64,000 bases of DNA from JAJXWB01 sp046349215 (GTDB lineage Bacteria > Pseudomonadota > Alphaproteobacteria > Rhizobiales > Beijerinckiaceae): assembly GCA_046349215.1 (NCBI GenBank), contig JAXMCV010000001.1:124001-188000 (forward strand), given 5' to 3'. Shown here piece after piece: positions 51,055 through 59,267 of this stretch (its first letter is position 1; every line of letters starts with the position of its first letter). A model generated the notes under the pieces. It was not told the DNA's origin. It saw nothing but the letters and a program-made list of their open reading frames with translations, and made no database searches. The position numbers were made by a program, and so were the translations under genes.

Positions 51055-53865
51055 ATGGCCAACAAAATGCTGATCGATGCATCCCATCCGGAAGAAACCC
51101 GGGTAGTGGTGCTCAAGGGTAACCGCGTCGAAGAATTCGACTTCGAGTCCGCGTCGAAGAAGCCTCTCAGGGGCAACATCTATCTTGCCAAGGTGACGAG
51201 GGTCGAACCCTCGCTGCAGGCCGCGTTCGTCGATTACGGCGGCAACCGGCACGGCTTTCTTGCCTTCTCGGAAATTCATCCCGACTATTACCAGATCCCG
51301 GTCGCCGACCGTCTCGCGCTCCTCGAAGAGGAAGCCGCTTCCCATGAGGAGGAGGAGGAAGAGCGCCGTCCACGTCGCAGCCGCCGGCGTCGCGGACGCG
51401 ACCACGACGCCGCCAAGCGTCAGGCCGGCGTCGACGAGAGCATCTCGGAAGCTGCGCCTCTCGGCGACGAAGCCGAATCGGAAATGGACATCGCGACGGC
51501 CGAAACGGCCGGTCCGGGCGACGAGAGCGCCGAACCGGTCGCCGATCTTTCCGACCGCGAGGTCGAACCGGTGTCCGAACCGGTGGTGGCCGAAGCGCCC
51601 GAGCCCGCTCCGATCTTCGGCGCGCCCGAATCCGAACCCGAGCCCGTCCGCGCCGACGCCGACCAGGAGCCGGACGCCCCGCACATGATCGCGGTCGACG
51701 AGCAGGGCTTCGCGACGATCGAGGAGCGGGACGCCTCTCACGAAGGCGAACCCTCCGACAGCACGCCCGATCACGAGGCGAAGGCGCGGCGGATCGACCA
51801 GCGGGATTCCGAACACGAAGACGACGAAGAAGAAGACGAAGAAGAACACGTCGAACAGATCGGCGGCGACGCGCTCGAGGAGATGCCGCGCCGCCAGGCG
51901 CGCCAGCGCCGCCAGTACAAGATCCAGGAAGTCATCAAGCGCCGGCAGGTGCTGCTGGTGCAGGTCGTCAAGGAAGAGCGCGGCAACAAGGGCGCGGCGC
52001 TGACCACCTACCTGTCGCTGGCCGGCCGCTATTCGGTCCTCATGCCCAACACGGCTCGCGGCGGCGGCATTTCCCGCAAGATCACCGACGCCGGCGACCG
52101 CAAGCGCCTCAAGACCATCGCCCAGGACCTCGAGGTTCCCGACGGCATGGGCGTCATCCTGCGCACGGCCGGCGCGAGCCGCACGCGCCAGGAGGTCAAG
52201 CGCGACTTCGAATATCTCATGCGCATGTGGGAGACGGTGCGCGAGACGACGCTGCAATCCTCGGCGCCGACGCTCGTCTACGAGGAAGGCTCGCTCATCA
52301 AGCGCGCCATCCGCGACCTCTACAACAAGGACGTCGACGAGGTGAACGTCTCGGGCCAGGGCGGCTACAAGGAAGCGCGCGATTTCATGCGCCTCCTGAT
52401 GCCGAGCCACGTCAGGAACGTGAAGCTGTGGCGCGAGCCGCAGGCGATCTTCGTCAAGTCGGGCGTCGAATCGCAGCTCGACGCGATGTTCTCGCCGCAG
52501 GTCACTCTGAAGTCCGGCGGCTACCTGGTCATCAACCAGACCGAGGCGCTGGTCGCCATCGACGTCAACTCGGGCCGTTCGACGCGCGAGCACAACATCG
52601 AGGATACGGCGCTGCGCACCAATCTGGAGGCCGCCGACGAGGTAGCCCGCCAGTTGCGCCTGCGCGACCTCGCCGGCCTCATCGTCGTCGACTTCATCGA
52701 CATGGAGGAGCCGCGCAACAATCGTGCGGTCGAGCGGCGCATCAAGGACGCGCTCAAGAACGATCGCGCGCGCATCCAGGTCGGCCGCATCTCGCATTTC
52801 GGCCTGCTTGAAATGTCGCGGCAGCGCATCCGCACCGGCGTGCTCGAAGGCTCCACCGTCGCCTGCCCGCATTGCGCCGGCGCCGGCATGGTGCGCTCCA
52901 CCTCCTCGATCGCGCTGCACGTTCTGCGCGTACTGGAAGAGGCGCTCAACAAGAGCGCGTCGCACAACATCATCGTCAAGACGCGCACCAATGTCGCGCT
53001 CTACATCCTCAACCAGAAACGCGGTCACCTGCGCGAGATCGAGCGTCGCTTCGGCGTCGAGATCTATGTCGTGGCCGACGAGACCCTGACGGGCGCGACC
53101 TATCACGCGCTCGAGCGCGGCGAACCCGCGACCGGCACGCCCGAACCCGTCGTGATCGACCCTGCCCTGCTCGCGGAAGACGAGCAGATCGAGGATGTGA
53201 TCGAGGAGGATATCGACGAGGAGGAGGCCGAGGATCGCGGCGACGCCGACCAGGATTCCGACGCCGACAGCGAGTCGGACGGCGAGGATTCCGAAGGCGC
53301 GGAAGGCGAAGGCCGCCGGTCCCGCGAGGACCGTGGAGAGGACGAGGAAGGCGGTCGTCGCCGCCGTCGTCGTCGTCGCCGTCGCGGCGGACGCGGCGAG
53401 CGCGAAGGCGGCCCGATTTCCGCCGACGCGCCGCAGCCCTCCGACGACGGCCTCGCCTATGTCGCCGAGGCCAACGGCGATTTCCCGCGCGAGATTCCCC
53501 CGGTGCGTTCCGACAATGGATTCTGGGCGCGCGAGAATTCGGATCGTCCGGAGCCGTTCCACGCGCCGGAACCGGCAGCCGAAGCCGCGCCGGCGCACAC
53601 CGAGGCCGAGAGCGTCGCGCCCGTCGTGACTCACGTTCCGGCGCCGGAGCCGCAGGCTGCGTCGACGCCGGAACCCGTTGCGGTCCACGCCCCTGCCCCG
53701 GCCGCGCCCGAACCGGCAAGTCCCGCGCCCGCCGCCAGCGAACCGCCGCCGGCGCGCATCGCGCCGCGCGAGGACATCGGCAAGGTGATCACGCAGGCCG
53801 ACCCCAACGCCCCCAAGAAGGGCGGCTGGTGGCAGCGCGCCAAGGCTTCGATCACCGGCGATTGA
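51055..53865 (+). CDS. rne: Ribonuclease E
   Basis: 936 residues from the ATG at 51055. The S1 domain begins FLAFSEIHPDYYQIP and is split by a roughly 200-residue acidic, low-complexity insert (about 100-285), then resumes at IQEVIKRRQVLLVQVV. Catalytic Asp503 (VAIDVNSG) and Asp546 (IVVDFID) keep the 43-residue spacing of E. coli Asp303/Asp346; the zinc-link CPHC is at 604-607, matching 404-407. The C-terminal half is disordered with an Arg-rich RNA-binding patch. Central endonuclease of mRNA decay and rRNA processing. Confidence 0.97.
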   Translation: MANKMLIDASHPEETRVVVLKGNRVEEFDFESASKKPLRGNIYLAKVTRVEPSLQAAFVDYGGNRHGFLAFSEIHPDYYQIPVADRLALLEEEAASHEEEEEERRPRRSRRRRGRDHDAAKRQAGVDESISEAAPLGDEAESEMDIATAETAGPGDESAEPVADLSDREVEPVSEPVVAEAPEPAPIFGAPESEPEPVRADADQEPDAPHMIAVDEQGFATIEERDASHEGEPSDSTPDHEAKARRIDQRDSEHEDDEEEDEEEHVEQIGGDALEEMPRRQARQRRQYKIQEVIKRRQVLLVQVVKEERGNKGAALTTYLSLAGRYSVLMPNTARGGGISRKITDAGDRKRLKTIAQDLEVPDGMGVILRTAGASRTRQEVKRDFEYLMRMWETVRETTLQSSAPTLVYEEGSLIKRAIRDLYNKDVDEVNVSGQGGYKEARDFMRLLMPSHVRNVKLWREPQAIFVKSGVESQLDAMFSPQVTLKSGGYLVINQTEALVAIDVNSGRSTREHNIEDTALRTNLEAADEVARQLRLRDLAGLIVVDFIDMEEPRNNRAVERRIKDALKNDRARIQVGRISHFGLLEMSRQRIRTGVLEGSTVACPHCAGAGMVRSTSSIALHVLRVLEEALNKSASHNIIVKTRTNVALYILNQKRGHLREIERRFGVEIYVVADETLTGATYHALERGEPATGTPEPVVIDPALLAEDEQIEDVIEEDIDEEEAEDRGDADQDSDADSESDGEDSEGAEGEGRRSREDRGEDEEGGRRRRRRRRRRGGRGEREGGPISADAPQPSDDGLAYVAEANGDFPREIPPVRSDNGFWARENSDRPEPFHAPEPAAEAAPAHTEAESVAPVVTHVPAPEPQAASTPEPVAVHAPAPAAPEPASPAPAASEPPPARIAPREDIGKVITQADPNAPKKGGWWQRAKASITGD

Positions 53866-53902
53866 TTTCGCGCCGACTTCGTCGGCGTGTCGAAACAAGG
53901 CG

Positions 53903-53938
53903 GCGCCGCGCGAACAATTGCGCGGCGCTTTTTTTTTT
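53903..53938 (+). terminator. Rho-independent terminator after rne
   Basis: A perfect 9-bp stem GCGCCGCGC / GCGCGGCGC with an 8-base loop, followed by ten T residues. It starts 38 bp after the rne stop. Confidence 0.95.
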
Positions 53939-54054
53939 GCTGGGCTTGCGTGCGCGAAGTGTCGAGGCGACGTCCGGGGCGGTTTCCAGACACAACGAGC
54001 GCAACGCCGCTCGACAATGCGCGCCCGGCGATAACAGTCAGCCGAGCGCCGTTC

Positions 54055-55428
54055 TCATTTTCCCGCGAGGTTCTTGGCGGCCTGCCGGATATAGCCGGGC
54101 AGCAAATCTGCGCTGCCGGTCATCGGCACTGTCGAAAAGAACACGCCGACGACGTCGCGCATCGGATCGACATAGATGCCCTGATAGAGGTTGCCATGTT
54201 TGAACATGGCGCCGTCCGCCCAGACTGCGTCGAACTGCCTGCTGTTGAAGACGGGCATGTCCTTGCCGAAGACGTCGCCGACCCAGCCGCGCGTCCAGTC
54301 TCCCGCTAGATAGGCCTTGTGGTCGCCCGACGTCTGGAGGGCCTTCAGGACTCTTGGGGAGACGACCTCGGACTTCGAGACCGCCTTCCAGCTCGGCGTG
54401 AAGACAAGCGCGTAACGCGCCAGATCTTCCAGCGTCGAATAGCCGAGGCCATAGGCGCCAGCCACGCCGTCGGGGCCGACGCCCACCATGAACGGCTGAC
54501 GTGCGCCGATCTTCGACCAGACTTTCTCGCCGTACAGATCCGTGAACGAACGGCTGGTCGCCCCTTCGATCACATAGACGAGGACCTTCGTCGTGAGCGT
54601 GCTGTAGCGCGATGGCATCCCCGGAGCTTCGCCGGCGATCGGCTTTGCAGCGCGCAGGACGTCCAGTGGCGTTTCGACCACGCCATTGCCGTTCGGCACG
54701 CCTAGTTCGGCGGCGCCGAAGCGCTGGAACATCGACATGGGATCGGTGAGAGCCTTGAGGTCCTCCTGAATATCGAGACCGACCGCCATGTTCAGCGCAT
54801 CGATGACGCGAACCTTGTCCCATTGCGATCCCGCCAGTTGTTTTGCGTAGGCGGTTACGGGCCTGTTCACGTCGATCAGGCCCTGCTCCTCGAGCATGCT
54901 CGCCAGTAGGCCAACTGTCGATTTCGTCACAGAAGCCCAGAAATGCGGTTGGGCAGGATCGAGGCCCGGATAGGCCTCGTAGACGACCTTGCCCCGATGC
55001 AGGATCATCACGGCCTGCGCGCGCATTTTGCCGTTCGTCACGTATTCGTCGAGCGGGATCGCCTGCGATCCGTCGGCATGAACGAAAACGGTCTTCTTCA
55101 CGCTCGCGACGGGGCTTCGCCGCAGCCGACTGACATCCCCCACCGGCGGAGCAACCGCCATCGGCATGAATTCGGAGAGATGGGTGTTGTAGTACAAGGC
55201 GTGGTCGCCGCCCATCTGCCAGTGGAAGTTGCCCCAATATTTCCGGGCTTCGGCGATGAAGGCATTGTCGAACGGCTTTCTGGCGGCCGAGACGGGAAGC
55301 ACCGGTTTTGCTCCGGGAACCTTAAGCGCTTCCTCGACCTGGCTCTGCGCCAGGGCGACATTGGCCGGGGCGAGCAAGATCGCAGCCGCGAGCACTGCGC
55401 TGATTCCGATCGCCAATGTCCGTTTCAC
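54055..55428 (-). CDS. Serine beta-lactamase-like hydrolase (class C/EstB-like)
   Basis: 457 residues from the GTG at 55428 with GGGAGGGACC right upstream. Signal peptide AVLAAAILLAPANVALAQ. The SxxK active site is SVTKST (Ser and Lys); YST in SRYSTLTT may replace the usual Y-x-N. Overall it is closer to 6-aminohexanoate-dimer hydrolase/esterase-type family members than to true beta-lactamases. Substrate unknown. The 300-bp stretch upstream (55429-55728) holds nothing else I recognise. Confidence 0.85.
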   Translation of the reverse strand: MKRTLAIGISAVLAAAILLAPANVALAQSQVEEALKVPGAKPVLPVSAARKPFDNAFIAEARKYWGNFHWQMGGDHALYYNTHLSEFMPMAVAPPVGDVSRLRRSPVASVKKTVFVHADGSQAIPLDEYVTNGKMRAQAVMILHRGKVVYEAYPGLDPAQPHFWASVTKSTVGLLASMLEEQGLIDVNRPVTAYAKQLAGSQWDKVRVIDALNMAVGLDIQEDLKALTDPMSMFQRFGAAELGVPNGNGVVETPLDVLRAAKPIAGEAPGMPSRYSTLTTKVLVYVIEGATSRSFTDLYGEKVWSKIGARQPFMVGVGPDGVAGAYGLGYSTLEDLARYALVFTPSWKAVSKSEVVSPRVLKALQTSGDHKAYLAGDWTRGWVGDVFGKDMPVFNSRQFDAVWADGAMFKHGNLYQGIYVDPMRDVVGVFFSTVPMTGSADLLPGYIRQAAKNLAGK

Positions 55429-55728
55429 CGGTCCCTCCCCCAAACGCCTGAAGGGAGCATTCTGCCGGTTCCGCACGGCCCCAATGTTGCGCAAGATACC
55501 AATGTGCAAGGCAAAATTCCGTTGTACGATTGCCGATGCCCGAAACGGCGTCGCGTCGGGTACCGCCAGACGAACTGGAAGCCGCCATTGCGGCTCGCGG
55601 CGGGCTTCCGAGCATCCGGCCTCATTCCGGTCGTTTGATTGATTGCTCAATCATCGAGCCGATCGCCAATCGATCAGCTCGCGTTCGTCAGCCGACATGC
55701 CATGCAAGCGCCGATGAGCCCGCGCGGC

Positions 55729-56898
55729 TCATCGGCCGAGCCACGCGCCCATCCGTCGCACCGCTTCGGCCACGTCCTGCTCGCTTCCGGCGTAGGAGAA
55801 CCGCATCGTGCGGGCGCCGCGCGCGCGGTCGAAGTCGCGGCCCGTCGTCGCCGCGACGCCCGCCTCTTCCAGAAGGCGTCTCGAGAAATCCAGCGAGTCG
55901 TTGGTGAAGCGTCCCACGTCGGCGTAGATGTAGAAGGCCCCGTCCGGCGGCTGGAAATCCGCAATCCCCATCTTCGGCAGCGCCTCCATCAGCAGCGCGC
56001 GATTGCGCGCATATCCCGCCTTGACGGTTTCCAGTTCTTCGCGGGCGTCGAATGCGGCTTCCGCCGCGACCTGGCTGAGGAACGGCACGGAGATCGCCAG
56101 CGATTGCTGCAATCGCTCGACGGTGCGCACGAGATTTTCCGGCACGACGAGCCAGCCGATGCGCCAGCCGGTCATGCAGTAATATTTGGAGAACGAATTG
56201 ACCACGATCGCATCGCGCGAGAAACGCAGCGCCGTCTCGGCCGGCTCGTCGTAGGTGAGCCCGTGGTAGATTTCGTCTGAAATGAAGGCGATCCCGAGCC
56301 TGTCGCAGGTCTCGCAGATTTCGCGCAGCGCCTGCTTCGTCATCATCACGCCGGAGGGATTGGCGGGGCTCATCAGCAGCACGCCTTTGAGCGGCCTTTG
56401 CCGATGCGCCGCCTCGATCATCCCGGGTGTGACGACCCAGCGGTCCTCCGCCCGCGTTTCCAGCGGCACGGGATCGCAGTCGAGCGCCTCGAGAATGTTG
56501 AGGTAAGCGGGATAGCCGGGGGCGGCGACCGCGACGCGGTCGCCCGCGTCGAACAGGGCGAGGAAAGCGCAGATGAAGCCGCCGGACGAGCCTGTCGTGA
56601 CGATGACGCGCCCGGGCGCGACATCGACGCCGTAGGTCTCGCCGTAGTGCCGGGCGATGCGGGCGCGCAGCGAGGCGCGGCCGAGCGCATCCGTATAGCC
56701 GACGCGACCGCCCTGAAGGGCGGCGATGGCCGCCCCTCGGACGGGACCTGGCGGCGGCGCGCCGGGTTCGCCGACCTCCAGGTGCATGATCGTACGGCCC
56801 TGCGCCTCCAACTGGCCCGCCTCGCGCAAGACGTCCATCGCCATGAAGGGCTGGACGGCGCTGCGGCGGGCCGGGGTCAGGGGGCGAAGGATCGTCAT
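55729..56898 (-). CDS. PLP-dependent aminotransferase, class I/II
   Basis: 389 residues. Fold type I aminotransferase with PLP Lys in VNSFSKYYCMTGWRIGW, the SPANPSG asparagine motif and the C-terminal Arg in RTMRFSYAG. The overall sequence matches the AspC-like group of uncertain substrate; I cannot name the amino acid. Divergent from the M48 gene. Confidence 0.88.
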   Translation of the reverse strand: MTILRPLTPARRSAVQPFMAMDVLREAGQLEAQGRTIMHLEVGEPGAPPPGPVRGAAIAALQGGRVGYTDALGRASLRARIARHYGETYGVDVAPGRVIVTTGSSGGFICAFLALFDAGDRVAVAAPGYPAYLNILEALDCDPVPLETRAEDRWVVTPGMIEAAHRQRPLKGVLLMSPANPSGVMMTKQALREICETCDRLGIAFISDEIYHGLTYDEPAETALRFSRDAIVVNSFSKYYCMTGWRIGWLVVPENLVRTVERLQQSLAISVPFLSQVAAEAAFDAREELETVKAGYARNRALLMEALPKMGIADFQPPDGAFYIYADVGRFTNDSLDFSRRLLEEAGVAATTGRDFDRARGARTMRFSYAGSEQDVAEAVRRMGAWLGR

Positions 56899-57006
56899 GC
56901 CCGCCTCTTATCAGGCCGGGCCCCGCGCCGGAACTGTCGCCCCTTTCCGGCCGCACTTGCAGCGGATACGTCGCCGCCACGAGGAATTTGCGTTAGAAGC
57001 CACGCG

Positions 57007-58398
57007 ATGAGTTCGATGCTTTCACGCCGGGCGGGCCTGCTTGCGCTGTGCGCGGCGCTCGCCAACGCGCCTACGCCGGCGGCCGCGCAGGCGCCGGGCG
57101 TGCAGATCATCCGCGATGCGGAGATCGAGCAGCTCATGCGCGACTATACCGGACCGATCTTCCGCGCGGCCGGGATCAATTCGCGCGCCGCGCAGATCAT
57201 TCTGGTCGGCGACCGCGGCTTCAACGCCTTCGTCGCCAACGGGCAGAAGATTTTCATCAACGTCGGCGCGCTGATCGAATCCAAGACGCCGAACGAGATG
57301 ATCGGCGTGCTGGCTCACGAATCCGGCCATATCGCGGGCGGCCATCTGGCGCGCCAGCGCGAAGAACTGGCGCGCGCGCAAATCCTGTCGATCGCCGGCA
57401 TGCTGGCGAGCGTCGCCGCCGTCGGCGCGCAGACGATGACGTCGCGCGGCAACCGGACGCCGGCGGTCGGCATGGACAATGCCGGCATGATCGGCGTGAT
57501 GACGGGCCCGCAGGAGCTGATCCGGCGCTCGCTGCTCGCCTACCAGCGCGGCGAGGAGCAGGCGGCCGACCGCGCCGGCGTGAAATACCTGACCGCCACC
57601 GGCCAGTCCGCGAAGGGAATGCTGACAACCTTCGAACGCTTCGCCAGCGAAGCCCTGTTCAAGACGGCGTCGATGGACCCGTATCTCATGTCGCATCCGA
57701 TGCCGACCGAACGCATTTCCAATCTCAAGCAGGCGGCGACCGAAAGCCCCTATTTCGAGACGAAGGACCCGCCGGCCCTGCAGATGCGGCACGACCTGAT
57801 GCGCGGCAAGCTGGTCGGCTTCACGGGCGACCAGGGCGAGATCGCGCGGCGCTATCCGATCAGCGACAATTCCCTGCCGGCGCGCTACGCGCGCGCCATT
57901 GCGAGCTATCGCTTCGGCCGGCTCGACCAGTCCCTCGGCGAGATCGACGGGCTCATCGCGTCGCAGCCGGGCAATCCGTATTTCCAGGAACTGAAGGGCC
58001 AGGTGCTTCTGGAAAGCGGCCGCGCCGAGGCGTCGCTGCCCTATCTTCGCAAGGCGTCCGCCATGACCGGCGGCGCGACCCCCATCCAGGTGCTGCTGGG
58101 CCACGCGCTGGTCGGCGCCGGCGGCAAGGCGCACAACCAGGAAGCCATCCGCATTCTCTCGCAGGCGACGCAGAAGGATCAGGAATCTTCGGAAGGGTTC
58201 CAGTACCTCGCCATGGCCTTCGACAAGGAGGGCGACCGCCCGCGGGCGCAGCTCGCATCGGCCCAGGCGCTGTTCATTTCGGGCAAGTACGTCGAGGCGC
58301 GGACCCAGGCCAAGCGCGCCCAGGACCAGTTCAAGGAGGGTTCGCCCGGCTGGCTCAAGGCCGACGACATTTTGAATTATCGCCCGCCGGAAGACTGA
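57007..58398 (+). CDS. Periplasmic M48 metalloprotease with TPR-like tail (BepA-like)
   Basis: 463 residues from the ATG at 57007; a longer frame to 56398 lacks the signal peptide. A signal peptide (LLALCAALANAPTPAAAQA) precedes an M48 domain with HESGH (residues 104-108) and the third ligand in EEQAADRAG. The C-terminal half is a TPR-like helical array (about 280-450). E. coli BepA degrades misassembled outer-membrane proteins; that role is likely here. Confidence 0.92.
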   Translation: MSSMLSRRAGLLALCAALANAPTPAAAQAPGVQIIRDAEIEQLMRDYTGPIFRAAGINSRAAQIILVGDRGFNAFVANGQKIFINVGALIESKTPNEMIGVLAHESGHIAGGHLARQREELARAQILSIAGMLASVAAVGAQTMTSRGNRTPAVGMDNAGMIGVMTGPQELIRRSLLAYQRGEEQAADRAGVKYLTATGQSAKGMLTTFERFASEALFKTASMDPYLMSHPMPTERISNLKQAATESPYFETKDPPALQMRHDLMRGKLVGFTGDQGEIARRYPISDNSLPARYARAIASYRFGRLDQSLGEIDGLIASQPGNPYFQELKGQVLLESGRAEASLPYLRKASAMTGGATPIQVLLGHALVGAGGKAHNQEAIRILSQATQKDQESSEGFQYLAMAFDKEGDRPRAQLASAQALFISGKYVEARTQAKRAQDQFKEGSPGWLKADDILNYRPPED

Positions 58399-58478
58399 AC
58401 CACGTCACGCGATCGTGCGCTGGCGCGACATGACTTCGCCGCCTTGCGCGGCTACAAGGAAGCAAATCGGAGCTTCAG

Positions 58479-59249
58479 ATGAAAATTCTCGTCCGCGCTG
58501 CATCGGCCCTGGCCATCGTCTGCGGGGTCGCGGCGACCTCCCCCGCCAGCGCCCAGGAATTCAACGACAGGCAGAAGGCGGCGATCGGCGAGATCGTGCG
58601 CGAATATCTCGTCAAGAACCCCGACGTGCTGCGCGATGCGATGAGCGAGCTGGACCGCCGGCAGAAAGCCGAGGAAGTTGCGCAGCGCGACCGGGCGCTG
58701 GACTCGCTCGGCGGCAAGATCTTCGACTCGAAATTCCAGGCCGTGATCGGCAACCCGAAGGGCAAGGTCACGCTGGTCGAGTTCTTCGACTACAATTGCG
58801 GCTATTGCAAAAAGTCGCTGCAGGACGTCGCCAAGCTCGCCAAGGACAACCCGGACCTGCGCGTCGTTCTGAAGGATTTCCCGGTGCTCGGCCAGGGCTC
58901 GGTCGAGGCCGCACAGGTCGCCAGCGCCCTGCGCAACCAGTTCGGTCCTGAAAAATTCTGGGATTTCCACCAGAAGCTCATCCTGACGCGCGGCCAGATC
59001 GGCAAGGCGCAGGCGCTCGCGACGGCCCGCGAACTCGGCGCCGACATGGACCGTCTGGAAAAGGACATGAAGAGCCCCGACATCCGCGCCGGCCTGACCG
59101 AGATCATGCAGGTCGCCGACCAGCTCTCGCTGACCGGCACGCCGTCGTGGATCATCGGCCGCGAGGTCGTGGTGGGCGCGGTCGGCTACGACGACCTGCG
59201 CGACAAGGTCGACAACATGAAGAAGTGCGGCAAGACCGCCTGCAGTTGA
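58479..59249 (+). CDS. DsbA-family thiol oxidoreductase (ScsC/Com1-like)
   Basis: 256 residues. A signal peptide (cleaved near PASAQ) is followed by an N-terminal helical segment of the type that mediates oligomerisation in ScsC/Com1-like proteins, and then a thioredoxin fold with active site NCGYCKKSL (C107, C110) and cis-Pro loop GTPSW. It forms or isomerises disulfides in the periplasm. 80 bp after the M48 gene on the same strand. Confidence 0.9.
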   Translation: MKILVRAASALAIVCGVAATSPASAQEFNDRQKAAIGEIVREYLVKNPDVLRDAMSELDRRQKAEEVAQRDRALDSLGGKIFDSKFQAVIGNPKGKVTLVEFFDYNCGYCKKSLQDVAKLAKDNPDLRVVLKDFPVLGQGSVEAAQVASALRNQFGPEKFWDFHQKLILTRGQIGKAQALATARELGADMDRLEKDMKSPDIRAGLTEIMQVADQLSLTGTPSWIIGREVVVGAVGYDDLRDKVDNMKKCGKTACS

Positions 59250-59267
59250 TCGCCTGTCCGTGAAAGG

